A stretch of DNA of 64,000 nucleotides from NCBI RefSeq assembly GCF_027887165.1, contig NC_077228.1, positions 105,624,260 to 105,688,259 on the forward strand, in the 5' to 3' direction. Each line of letters begins with the position of its first letter. Position 1 is the first letter of the stretch. The stretch comes from Monodelphis domestica. Lineage: Eukaryota; Chordata; Mammalia; Didelphimorphia; Didelphidae. Position numbers and translations under genes: made by a program. This document shows positions 35,201-45,334 of this stretch, piece after piece. The notes below the pieces were generated by a model. It was not told the origin of the DNA. It was given only the letters and a program-made list of their open reading frames with translations, and searched no databases.

Positions 35201-36496
35201 CTTCCAGAGAAGCTTAAATCTTAGCACGGCTGCTCAACAGACATATGCCCACCACACAGAGTCATGTGGCCACTTTACCAAAAGCCTAATCCCTATTGAG
35301 TGTAAGCTATTTATTCAACTGAAAATGGAAGACTATTTGAGATGAAGCTTGCCCACAATTTGTCCTTTGAGAGGTACTAGGGAATTGGGGCAGCCCTTTC
35401 CATCCTAAGCCTGGATAATTTCTTCTACTTTCTAGAGCTGGGGTTCTTACCTTGATATTCATGGAGAGATTTCAGAGAGTTTGTGAACTTGGGTGAGAAT
35501 TTGGTTTTCTTTGTAATTCTGTGTAATTTACATTACATATTTAAAACTATTATTTGGAGAAGGGTTCACCAGATTACAGATGGGATTCAGGACCCCAAAA
35601 TGGCTAAGATCCTCTGACCACTGGGTTCTCTACTCTTCTTCCAACTCCTTTCCAAAAAAACACTCACTCCATACAAAAGATTCTCAAAAATACTTTCTTT
35701 CCTTTGTAAACAATTCTGTGGATACCAACTCAAATGAACCCCAGATTTTCTGGCTCTGGAAGCATCTTATTTTGAAATAGCAAGAAGAGAAGCAACCAAA
35801 TGGAACCTAATCTTTGAATCTCAAACACTGTATCCACAGAAATTCTTAAAATAACAATCCAATCTTGACTTTGAATGATCACTCTATTGCAAATATTATG
35901 GAAATAGGTTTTGAACAATGATACATGTATAACCCAGTATAATTGTTTGTTGATTCCGGGAAGGGAGAGGGGAAGAACATGAATCATGTAACCATGGAAA
36001 AACATCCCAAATTAATTAATTAAATAAAAAAAGGAAAAATGGAAAGGAAAAAAATACCCCCAGAACCGGTTACCCAAGTGGAGGCAGCATCTATTCCTAG
36101 TGTTCAAAATTCTTCACTATGGGCAAAGATACAATACCTTTCCTTCCTGTGTATTCTGTTCTGAGGCTCTCCACCTGGGATAGCTTTCTCACAGGGTTTT
36201 TTGAATGAGACAGGGCTTCTCTTATCATGGGCAAAGCTAAGTCACATGAGCTAGGTTTTCTGTTTGGTTTATTCCCTTTATAAGTTGCAAACTCCTACAT
36301 TGGAATCTGCCAGAGTTTTTATATTCAGGGCAACAAGTACAGGAAGCTTACTTACTTTGGTGGAACTGGGGGTCATTCGTTTACCCTTCTCTATCAGCAG
36401 GGGTCCGAGCTCAGCCAGCTCCACTGTATCGGTTTCTCGGTTACTGGCTGGTGCCCCATTGCCCGGACCCACCGCAGATCCTTTACTGGAAGACAT
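29156..36496 (-). CDS. ADIPOR1: ADIPOR1, adiponectin receptor protein 1 (complete coding sequence)
   Basis: Seven-transmembrane PAQR-family receptor of the plasma membrane with inverted topology (N-terminus inside). It binds adiponectin, signals through AMPK/APPL1 and has intrinsic ceramidase activity. Seven coding exons (36496-36356, 35054-34938, 34466-34295, 33178-32992, 31956-31769, 29647-29454, 29284-29156) join to exactly 375 codons plus TGA, the length of human ADIPOR1 and colinear with it. The zinc ligands known from the human structure fall at the expected places: His191 (SWLFHTVYCH), Asp208 (LDYSG), His337 and His341 (FQSHQIFHV). Only the cytosolic N-terminal tail differs noticeably, around residues 41-48. 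Every intron is GT-AG. A non-coding exon 1 lies about 18 kb upstream at the 54.5-kb CpG island. Confidence 0.99.
29454..29647 (-). CDS. ADIPOR1: ADIPOR1 coding exon 6
   Basis: Residues 270-333, VFLGLGLSGVVPTMHF... to ...FFPGKFDIW, covering TM5 and TM6. Acceptor cccttag, donor TGG|GTAAGG. Confidence 0.98.
30497..30900 (-). mobile_element. L1 LINE 3' fragment in ADIPOR1 intron
   Basis: Antisense text 'catatttccatattgttcag', 'ttctttctctggaggtggat', 'ttggatcattgtattgctg' is the marsupial L1 3' end reversed. Confidence 0.75.
30925..31150 (+). repeat. Mar1-type CORE-SINE
   Basis: 'gaggtagttaggtggctcag', 'gttgtatgaccctgaacaag', 'ggaaatggcaaaccattc', 'catgaagagttagacatg'. Confidence 0.78.
31536..31724. 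mobile_element. Short hAT-derived element beside ADIPOR1 exon 5
   Basis: Begins catgttggcaaatctatag and ends ggtttgctttcactg, with inner 'ccatgcaaatgaggatattc'. It is the same family as 23753 and 24773 but internally deleted. A clear 8-bp duplication is not visible. Confidence 0.7.
31769..31956 (-). CDS. ADIPOR1: ADIPOR1 coding exon 5
   Basis: Residues 207-268, LDYSGIALLIMGSFV... to ...RQTRA, covering TM3 and TM4, with catalytic-site Asp208. Acceptor gtgtttag, donor GCAG|GTGAGG. A small hAT element ends 44 bases beyond the exon. Confidence 0.98.
32209..32409 (-). repeat. tRNA-derived marsupial SINE in ADIPOR1 intron
   Basis: 'tttttttaaacccttacc' to 'ctacccagctgcccc', well preserved. Confidence 0.87.
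32992..33178 (-). CDS. ADIPOR1: ADIPOR1 coding exon 4
   Basis: Residues 145-205 and split codons at both ends: TM1 and TM2, with zinc ligand His191. Acceptor cttcccacag, donor TCCAA|GTGAGT. Confidence 0.98.
33480..34165 (+). mobile_element. L2 LINE 3' relic in ADIPOR1 intron
   Basis: Long L2 piece: 'aaagtgatcttcctaaaaca', 'tccagtggctacccctttac', 'gggagctctttgtgggcag', 'ggtaaatgtttatgg'. Confidence 0.75.
34295..34466 (-). CDS. ADIPOR1: ADIPOR1 coding exon 3
   Basis: Residues 87-143 plus one base, VWEGRWRVIPYDVLPD... to ...TGNIWTHLL, the juxtamembrane helix leading into TM1. Acceptor attttag, donor CTTG|GTAAGT. Confidence 0.98.
34938..35054 (-). CDS. ADIPOR1: ADIPOR1 coding exon 2
   Basis: Residues 48-86, VEEEQTCPVPQEEEEE... 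to ...EEFVYK, an acidic cytosolic stretch. Acceptor ctgcag, donor AAG|GTGCTG. Confidence 0.97.
35780..36040 (+). mobile_element. L1 LINE extreme 3' end
   Basis: 'gaacaatgatacatgtataa', 'gaagaacatgaatcatgtaa' and the A-rich end 'aaattaattaattaaataa' are the last bases of an L1 copy. It lies about 315 bases from coding exon 1, within intron 2. Confidence 0.75.
36356..36496 (-). CDS. ADIPOR1: ADIPOR1 coding exon 1 (exon 2 of the gene)
   Basis: Residues 1-47, MSSSKGSAVGPGNGAPASNR... to ...MTPSSTK. The 5' UTR part of the exon runs to 36556, where the acceptor is ctgctccttag. Donor AAA|GTAAGT. Confidence 0.97.
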
Positions 36497-38720
36497 CTGG
36501 TTGGCACCCCAGAAGCCAGCAGCTTCAGTATGGTTGAAAGTTGAAGCTTCCCAGGCCTAAGGAGCAGAAATCTCCCTTTGATGGTAGACCCTAGGAATAA
36601 GCACCCAAACACAAAGGGTATTAGCAAATGTTATTTTTCACTGTGATTCTGGTAGTCATATATGGAACAGAAAGCAGTGGTAGATTCAGCTATACAACCT
36701 CCTTTTTGCCTCCTTAGTCTAATGTCCAGTCCTCTTCAAAACTAGCATAAGGATGATTAGAACCAACAGGTTCCAGACTGATAGAAAGAGGAGTCATTCG
36801 CCTTAAATGAATTCTATCTTAATCCTCCCACTGTGATTTTACCCTTTTTCAAAGCTTCACTAATCCACAGAGAAGACAGACAACTTCACATTTACACACT
36901 GCCCAGACACCTGCAGTTAAGGCAGGGCTGTCATTATAAGGGTAGAGCTATCCTTCATCCCCACTTCTCACCCATTTCTTCCAGGGAGAGGATTCTCTCT
37001 CATCTCTCCAGAAGGTCATTCAGTCCAAAGAAAGGCTGGATTTTGAGAATAAGGAACAAAAAAAGTAGAGGCCCAGAAAACCAAAGGAACTAACAGACAA
37101 AGGTATTTAGTTTTGTTTTATGTGTAAATGAGCAGCCACACCTGTTTTCTATGTAAAAAGTCTTCTTAGGTAGCTGACAGCCTGGAAAGATTTATCTCCT
37201 AGTGAGGTCAGCCAGGTTAGCTATTAGAAGATTATAATTTAGATTTAGCAATCACAAAGACAAGTAATCCTGAATAATAAAAATCACCCACTTGCCTCCT
37301 TTCACCACCATCAGCAAGCAAAAATTGTAAGCAGGAAGCTAGAATCAAGTGGGCAGCATCATCCTTGCTTTCTGCCCCACATAGTGACCAAACCAGCTTT
37401 TCAATAGCTTCCTTCAACCACTTCCAAGATATACTTTAGCTACCTTGAGTCCATTCAGACTATTTCTTTAGACTCCAGAAAAAAAATGGAGATGTTCTTT
37501 ATTAAAACCAGGTAACCTAAACCTTACTTTTCCAGGAAAAAAATCTCACAATCGCTTCAAATTTTTCTGGATTACAAATAAACCAAAAGGTCTCTTAATT
37601 CCTATGTGAACAGACAAGCAGACTAGAAATGAAAATGGAAGAAAATTGATCAAATATTTTTTACTACCTCATCAATCACTGGGCTTCAAACTAATTACAA
37701 ATTATTATTAATTTGAGAGGATGCTAAATTCAAACAAGGACAAAATTCTAGTTATAGGGCAAGGGTGATATAAAGAATACCCAAACAAGCAAGCAAGCAA
37801 GCAGTCCAAACCTTCAAAAAGCAATTTTTATTTTACTTTATAAAAAAGAAAAAATTACAAATGTCCATAAAAAAAGACCTCTTTCTGGTAGTAAAAGTGA
37901 CATTTATTTCTATTTCTTGCTGAGCTGAATTTAAATATGTAAAGTGTGCAAAACAGACACACTTGCAAGAAGAGTGGCATTCTGGGAGAACAGGAAACTT
38001 GGGAAAGCCTCCCAAGTACAGCCAATGTTAGGAAGAAACATTGAGAAATCTTTCTTGGTAGCAACACTTAACAAAGTAGAAACTTCCTCAAACTAAAATA
38101 TTAAAGAAAAAAATTTCACATAGTTAAAACAAAACACAAAACCACTGACGTCTAAAACAATAAGAATAAATTCCAGGCATTTCGGAGAGAAAGGAAAAGA
38201 GTATCCATAACATTGGCAGCCTTAGAAAAAGGTTGAAATTTGTTTTCTAAGATTGTGATACTATATTCTTAACAAATTACCTCTATCTTTTTCGTGACTG
38301 CCACAGAACTCAGACTAAACAGATAGACATTGAAAACATTTCAATCATCCAGCCAGTGGGCTGGCTATCCCTGTGTTTCCACCCAAGGGTTCAGGGCTTT
38401 TTTGGGGCACTTAACAGATGGACAAGTCATTTAATCTTTGAGTCTAGAAACTCAATTCAGAGCTGTGAGAGACCTTAAAGACCATTTCAAAAATGAGAAA
38501 ACTGAGTCTCAGAAAGGTTAAATGACTTGAGAAAGGTCACACAAAAGTAAATCCAGGCTTTGAATTCAAGTCCTTTGACTCCAAATCCAATGTTTTCATC
38601 CTATTTCCCTCCTTTCTCCTATTAGGATTAAAGCTTCCTCACTGTCTATTTCCCTTCATTGACAAAATGGGGATAACATTAACTCTACTACATAGGTCTA
38701 CTGTGAGTAAAATGCTTATA

Positions 38721-39251
38721 GTGTCCCAAAAGTCTTGGTGCAGTTTTGAAAAACCCTTATCTTCTACCTTAAAATCAATATTGAGTTATCAGTTCTAAGA
38801 TAGAAGAGCAGTGGGAGCAGCTGCCTTGGAACCAATACATAGTATTGATTCCAAGGTAGAAGGTAAGGGTTAAAAAAAAAAAAAGAGGAGGGGGCAGCTG
38901 GGTAGCTCAGTGGATTGAGAGCCAGGCCTAGAGACAGGAGGACCTAGGTTCAAATCTGACCTCAGCCACTTCCTAGCTGTGTGACCCTGGGCAAGTCACT
39001 TGACCCCCATTGCCTAGCCCTTACCACTCTTCTGCCTTGGAGCTAATACACAGTATTGACTCCAAGATGGAAGATAAGAGTTTTTATTAAAAAAAAAAAG
39101 AGCAGTAAGGACTAGGCCATTGAAGTTAAGCAACTTGCCCAAAGTCACACAGTTAGAAAATGTCTGAGGACAGATTGGAACCCAGGATCCCTCATCTCCA
39201 GGCCTGGCTCTCTATCCAAAGCTTAAAACGGCACTAAGACTTTTGGGATGT
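38721..39251. mobile_element. Mariner-like MITE split by two nested SINE insertions
   Basis: Left end 'gtgtcccaaaagtcttggtg' (38721 on) and right end 'cactaagacttttgggatg' (to 39251) are inverted repeats, next to TA on both sides. Between them lie a minus-strand SINE (38753-38817 and 39101-39225) and, inside that SINE, plus-strand SINE sequence (38818-39100). Confidence 0.8.
38818..39100 (+). repeat. Tandem SINE insertion: SINE 3' fragment plus a full-length SINE
   Basis: A tail piece ('ctgccttggaaccaatacat' to poly-A, about 38820-38885) is followed by a full copy starting 'ggggcagctgggtagctc' at about 38890. The flanks share agagcagt, the target duplication within the older minus-strand SINE. 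Confidence 0.8.
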
Positions 39252-39529
39252 ACTATATAAATGATTTCTTATTTCTACTGTGGCCAATACATTTATTCTA
39301 TATAGAATACAAAGATTTTAAGAATATTCAGAAGCACACCATATAGTTGAAAAGATAGGGCACTTATCTAAAATACAAGGAGGCATGTGGAAGAACAATT
39401 TTCAGCACATATAGTTCTGTGTTTGAGTGAATAACTTTACTAGACAGAGGCAGCAAGTAAAATACAGGCACAAATCTGAAGGTGGGTACTCACAGGTGAA
39501 CCAAGTAAACTCTAACTTTGGGAATAATG

Positions 39530-39930
39530 CTTATTACTATTTATAGCAGTCTTTTTTGTGGTGACAAAGAATTTAGAAATTGAAGGGATGTCCATCAACT
39601 GGGGAATGGCTGAATAAATTGTGATACATGATGGTGATGGAATGCTATTGTGCTGTATAGAAATGATGAACAGGATGATTTCAGAAGGAGCTGGAAGGAC
39701 TTACATGAGCTGATGTAGAATGAAATAAGCAGAACCAGGAGAACCACAATAACAGCAATATTGTGGAATGATCAACTATGTTAGTTTAGCAACTTTCAAC
39801 AATACAGTGATCCCAGAGAATTCTGACGGATTTGTGATAAAGAATGCTATCTACAATTTGCACTTGTTTATTTGGGTTTCTGGTTTTCTATGACTATTCT
39901 CTTAGAAAAATTATCAACATGGAAATACCT
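39530..39930 (+). mobile_element. L1 LINE 3' fragment
   Basis: 'ggatgtccatcaactgggga', 'tgatggtgatggaatgctat', 'gaaataagcagaaccagg', then a decayed end directly before the RAB9A-like sequence. Confidence 0.78.
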
Positions 39931-40194
39931 TCTCCTCTCCTTTTCTATGCCCCCGTTCCGCAGGAACCCAGCTCATCCCTGGAGTTGCCCTTAGCTGTCT
40001 TAGGCCAGGACCAGAACAATGTTGGTAAGGAAGATGATATACTTAAACTGAAAAATTAGAGTTTTTGTGCAACTCTAGTCTTTTCATCAGAAATGGTTGG
40101 AAATCCTCTATTTCATTATTGGTGCATTTCCTCCCTGTAGAATTATACTTTGTTTTGCTGGGATTTTGAAGTAAAGAGATCTTTTCATTCAACA

Positions 40195-40799
40195 ATGGCA
40201 GGAAAATCATCACTTTTTAAAGTAATTCTCCTTGGAGATGGTGGCATGGGAAGAGCTCTCTTATGAATAGATATGTCACTAACAAATTTGAAAGCCAGCT
40301 GTTCCATACAATAGGTGTGGAATTTTTAAATAAAGACTTGGAAGTGGATGGACACTTTGTAACTATGCCGATTTGGGACACAGCAGGTCAAGAACACTTT
40401 AGAAGCCTTCAAACACTATTTTACAGAGGTTCTGATTGTTGCCTTCTTACTTTCAGTGTAGATGACTCTCAAAAGTTTCCAGAATTTGGGCAACTGGAAG
40501 AAAGAATTCATTTATCATGCAGATGTAAAAGAACCTGAAAGCTTTCCTTTTGTGATTTTGGGTAACAAGATTGATATAAATGAAAGACAAGTTTCTACAG
40601 AATGCCCAGGCCTGGTACAGGGACAATGGTAACTATCCTTACTTTGAAACAAGTGCAAAAGGTGCCACAAATGTTGCAGCAGCTTTTGAAGAAGCTATTA
40701 GAAGAATTCTTGCTATTGAGGATAGGTCAGATCATTTTATTCAAGCAGACAGTCAATCTTCACCGAAAGCCTAAGTCCAGTTCATTTTGTTGTTGACTG
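40195..40799 (+). pseudogene. Processed pseudogene of RAB9A
   Basis: Intronless match along the whole human RAB9A protein as remembered (201 residues): MAGKSSLFKVILLGDGG, then TIGVEFLNKDLEVDGHFVTM, IWDTAGQE, FYRGSDCCLLTFSVDDSQ, FPFVILGNKID, YFETSAKGATNVAAAFEEA and a C-terminal ...SSFCC prenylation end. At least four single-base-type frame changes break it: within the P-loop (GDGGVGKSS has become GDGGMGR and shifts), near ...DSQKF, after ...QVSTE and before ...VNLHRKP. It lies against the host gene ADIPOR1 in opposite orientation. UTR-derived flanks may run from about 39.94 to 41.28 kb; no poly-A or target duplication was pinned down. RAB9A itself is X-linked in human and not part of this locus. 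Confidence 0.93.
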
Positions 40800-42057
40800 T
40801 TAAAAAGCTTTGCCAATGTAGCTCTAATCAACTCATTTACAAAACGGGGCAGGGGAAATGGGAGGAAGAGGGTCATAGAATAAAGGTCCAGCAAGTCCAA
40901 TTCTAATAATAAAATTTAAACTAATCTACTGCTGCTTCATTAGAAGGTAGAAGGGAAAATACTCATTCTTTGAGTAACCTATTTACTGAAAGCACATTAA
41001 TATTTACAAATAAGGGTGTCTAAAAACAAATGGTTACTTAAATTTTAATGTGTAACTTACATAGCTAATAATCAAATGAATAATTATACTTAAAATGAAA
41101 ACTTGAATTTCTAGAAGCACTACTTGGATTTTCCCCCCTAGAATTCAAATGAAGACCACATTTTTGTATGTATATTTTCTTACAAAATTAGCATTTCATT
41201 TTTTGGTTCATTGAAAACACACTTTTTAAAATGCTCAATATTAAAGATTTAAATCACACATATACACAAAATAAATAAATAAAAGTTTTTCTTCCTGGTC
41301 CCCAATTTTGCTCACTCTCCTCTTTCTTATTTTCGATTCACCTCTTGGATTCCAGGTCCTTTTTCTCTAGGCCTTCAGCTCTCTTCTCCCTAAATGGGCC
41401 GGGGTCCAAGGTTTTATAAACCCTTCAGAAGAAATATAGCCCCCAGTTTAACAACAATCAGCAACAAGACAAGTCTTTATATCAGATATGTCATCATCAC
41501 ACATGCTAGTAATACACAAAGGAGGCCAATTAATCCTTAAAGGCAAAAGGAGATCTAACAAGAAAAAAAAAAGGAAGCCCCAAATATAACACCTGGACAT
41601 TGCAGAACTCTCTTGCTAAAGGGGTGGGCTAAAAAAAAAATAATAGTAAAATAAAGGGGTGGGCTACTCACAAAAAACAGCTCCAGGCTTTAAAAAAAAG
41701 AAGCACTTAGACCTGAGATTAGAACTAGGGAAACAGTTTTTCTTGTTTTCTTTAGCTTTTCCATGTTGTAGAGGAAAGTGCCACCAAAGCTGCTACATCT
41801 AATACAGGGACCCTTTCTTTTCCCCAAGAATAACTAATACAAATTCACTGTTTTGGTGCAGCAATTACATTTTTTTAATATGATTTCCCAAGGTCAAGCT
41901 TCTTTACTCAATAAGCTTTCTAACTGGAGAGACCTAAATCTTGAGGAAGGAAAGTAGGTAAGACAAAAAGGCTACTCAGTTAAATATAAGAAAAATCTTT
42001 TTGTGAAGTCAGAGAAATTTCTTTTTTCCTCTTTTCTTCTCAATTACATATAAAAAA

Positions 42058-42230
42058 GGGGGCAGCTGGGAAGGTCCTAAGTTCAAATGTGACCTCAGAC
42101 ACTTCCCAGCTGTGTGACCCTGGGCAAGTCACTTGACCCTCATTGCCTAGCCCTTACTACTCTCTTCTGCCTTGGAGCCAATACACAGTATTGACTCCAA
42201 GACAGAAGGTAAGGGTTTTTGTTTTTTTTT
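42058..42230 (+). repeat. SINE inserted in the L1 3' UTR, perfect 16-bp duplication
   Basis: An internally deleted copy of the tRNA-derived SINE ('ggggcagctgggaaggtcc' to 'gtaagggtttttg'). aattacatataaaaaa occurs at 42042-42057 and 42231-42246. Confidence 0.9.
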
Positions 42231-42636
42231 AATTACATATAAAAAACAATTTTTAACATTTTAAAAATTTGAGTTCCATAATCTCTCTCCTTCCTTTCCT
42301 TCAGACCTTTGAGAAGGCAAGCATTTGATATACATGTGCAGTCATGTAAAACATATTTCCATATTAGCCATGTTACAAAACAGAAAGAAAAAAGTTTTTA
42401 AAAGTATGCTTTGATCTGCTTTTGGCCTCCATCCATTCTTTCTCTGGAGGTAGACAGCATTTTTCATCATAATTATTTTGAAACTGTCTTGGATCAGAAC
42501 ATTGCTAAAAATAGTTAACTCATTAACAATTGATCATAAAGTATTATTCCTGTGTACAATGTTCTGGTTCTGCTCTCACTTCTCTTTGTATCAGTTCATG
42601 CAAGTCCTTCTAGGTTTTCCAGAAAGCATCTTGCTT

Positions 42637-43049
42637 GAACCAGGAGAACATTGTACCCAGGGACTGACTGATACACTGTGACACAATCTAACGTAATGGA
42701 CTTCTCTACTAGCAATAATGCAATGATCCAGGACAATTCTGAGGGACTTATAAGAAAGAATGCTATCTGCACCCAGAGAAAGAACTGTTGGAATAGAAAT
42801 ACAAAAGAAAAACATATGATTAATCACATAGTTTGAAGGGGATATGATTAGGGATATTGACTTTAAATGATCTCTCTACTGCAAATATTCATAATATGGA
42901 AATAGATTTTGAACTATGATACATGTAAAACCCAGTTGAATTGCTCATCAGCTGGGGGGGGGAAGAACATGAATCATGTAATTATGGGAAAATATTCTAA
43001 ATTAATTAAATAAAAATATTATTAAAATAATTAATTTTTAAAATAAAAA
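42637..43049 (+). mobile_element. L1 3' fragment inserted into the older minus-strand L1
   Basis: Plus-sense L1 tail from 'gaaccaggagaacattgtac' to 'ttttaaaataaaaaa'. Flanks agaaagcatcttgctt (42621-42636) and agaaagcatcctgctt (43050-43065) are a 16-bp duplication with one change. Confidence 0.9.
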
Positions 43050-44879
43050 AGAAAGCATCCTGCTTTTCACTTCTTATATTACACAATAGTATTCCATCAC
43101 AATCCTGTACTACAAACTTGTTCAGCCATTCCCCAATTGATGAGTTTCTTTTCAGTTTCCAAACTTTGCCATCAAAAAGATCTACAATAAATATTTTTGT
43201 ACATAAAGATTCTTTTCCTTTGATGTCTTTGAGATACAGACTTAGTAATGGTATTGCTGAGTCAAAGGGTATGCAATTTTATAGCCCTTTGGGCAATTTC
43301 AAACTGCTCTCCAGAATGGTTGGATTAGTTCACAACTATATAAACAATGCATTAGTGTCCCAATTTTCCACATTCATCCAACATTTCTCATTTCCCTTTT
43401 CTGTAATATTAGCCATCTGATAGGTATGAGATGGTACCTCAGAGTTGTTTTAATTTGCGTTTCTTTAATCAAGAGTGATTTATAACATTTTTTTCATGAC
43501 TATAAGCTTCAATTTCTTCTTCTGAAACTGCCTATTCATAGATTTTGACCATTTATCAACTGGGCAATGACTCACTTTGACTCACTTCTCCATATATTTG
43601 AGAAATGAGGCCTTTATTAGAGAAACTTGCTATAAAATTTTTTTCCCACTTTCTTGCTTTTTCCTAATCTTGGTTACAATGGTTTTATTTGTAAAAAAAC
43701 TTTTTAATTATAATTAAAATTATACATTTTATATCCTGTAATGCTGTCTTTTGTTTGGTCACATATTTTCCCTTATCCAGTAAAAGTAAAATTTTCCATG
43801 CTGGTCTATATGTAGTTTCTGCCAAATTGCTTTCCAATTTTCCCAGCAATTTTAGTCAAATAGTGAGTTCCTGTCCCAAAATCTTGGATCTCTGGGTTTA
43901 TTAAACACTAGATCACTATGGTCATTTACTACCATGTATTTTGTATCTAATCTTCTAATCCACTGATCCTCCTTGGTATTTCTTATCCAGTACCAGACTG
44001 TTTTGATGATTTACTGCTTTGTAATAAAGTTTGAGATATATACTTCTAGCCCACCTTCCTTCATATTTTTTATTGAATCCTTTAATATTCCTGATATTTT
44101 GTTCTTCCAGATTAATTACTAGTTTTTTAAAGTTCTATAAACAATTTTTTGGTAGCTTTGATTGGTATGGCACTAAAAAACATGAATAGAATTGTGATTT
44201 TTATTGTATTGGTCTCGCCTCCTCACAAGCAATTAGTGTCTCTCCAATTTTTAGATCTGTCTTTATTCGTTTGAAAAGTGCTTTGTAATTATGTTCATGT
44301 ATTTCCTGGGTTTATACTGGCAGGCAGACTCTCAAGTATTTTAAATTGTCTACAATCATCTTAAATGGAATTTTTTCTTTCTATCTCTTCCTATTGGATT
44401 TTGTTAGTAATATACAGAAATGCTGATGATTTTTATATACTGCAACTTTGCTTACAGTGTTAATTATTTCAATTCTTTTTTTTTGTTGTTGATTCTCTAG
44501 GATTCCCTAAGTATACCATAATTATCTGCAAAGAGCAATAATTTTGTTTCCTTGATGCCTTTTCTAATTCCTTCACTTCTTTTTCTTCTCTTTTTGTTAT
44601 AGCTAGCATTTCTAGTACAGTATTTAATAACAGTGTTGATACTGGACATCCTTACTTCATCCCTGCTTGCTTATTCCCATTACAAATAATGCTTGCTGAT
44701 GGTTTTAGGTAGATACAACTTGTAATTTTGAAGAAAGCTCTAAATATTCCTATATTTCCTAGTATTTTTTAAAAAGTAAGAATATGTTGTAGTTTGTCAA
44801 AAGCTTTTTCTGCCCCTATTATGTGAATCATAAGATCTGTTGTTTTTGTTATTGATAGTCAATTATTCTGATAGTAGTC

Positions 44880-45203
44880 TCTTGGTAACCGAGGATGACG
44901 ATTGTCTTTGTGCATTTTCATCTATGATAGATGAGTGTGCACAAAGACACTTCTGCGTGAAGGAGATTTAAGTGGAAAAGTCGATGCACACAGTCCCACT
45001 CTCTCGGCTTTGGAAGCCTGGGTCCAGTGGCATGAAAAGTTGTTACACCTGGAGACTTCCTCAGCTGCATTGGATGGCCGTGTTGTCTTTTGTGCTCCAA
45101 CACACCCTAAGCACTCCACAGTGCTTTGCTGCATCGCCATCTCAGCCGTTGAACCTTCTTGTTGGTTTCTTCCAAAGACTGCTTCAGCTGAACAGTTAAA
45201 TCA
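44880..45203. repeat. Unidentified insert within L1 ORF2
   Basis: GC-richer block from 'ttggtaaccgaggatgacg' to 'cttcagctgaacagtt' that interrupts continuous L1 text ('caattattctgatag' | 'attttccctaatatcgaacc'). It contains an inverted pair, 'cattttcatctatgatag' near 'tctttgtgc' and 'gcacaaaga' (about 44908-44947), able to form a hairpin. It has long open frames on both strands but no protein I recognise. Probably a repeat of unknown class. Confidence 0.55.
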
Positions 45204-45308
45204 TGATATTTTCCCTAATATCGAACCAGCCTGGCATTCCTGGACTAAATCCCACCTGGTCATAGTGTATGTGATCTTCTGTGATATACTGCTGTAATCT
45301 TTTCACTA

Positions 45309-45334
45309 GTGTGTGTGTGTGTGTGTGTGTGTGT
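45309..45334 (+). repeat. (GT)13 microsatellite
   Basis: Thirteen GT units inside the minus-strand L1, followed by 'ataaatataatattt'. Confidence 0.95.

Noticed and set aside
40263-40774. RAB9A-like frames as a live gene
   Set aside because: No introns, several frame changes and a ruined P-loop.
44935-45297. A 120-codon frame in the L1 region
   Set aside because: It spans the unidentified insert and the L1 antisense text; no domain is visible.
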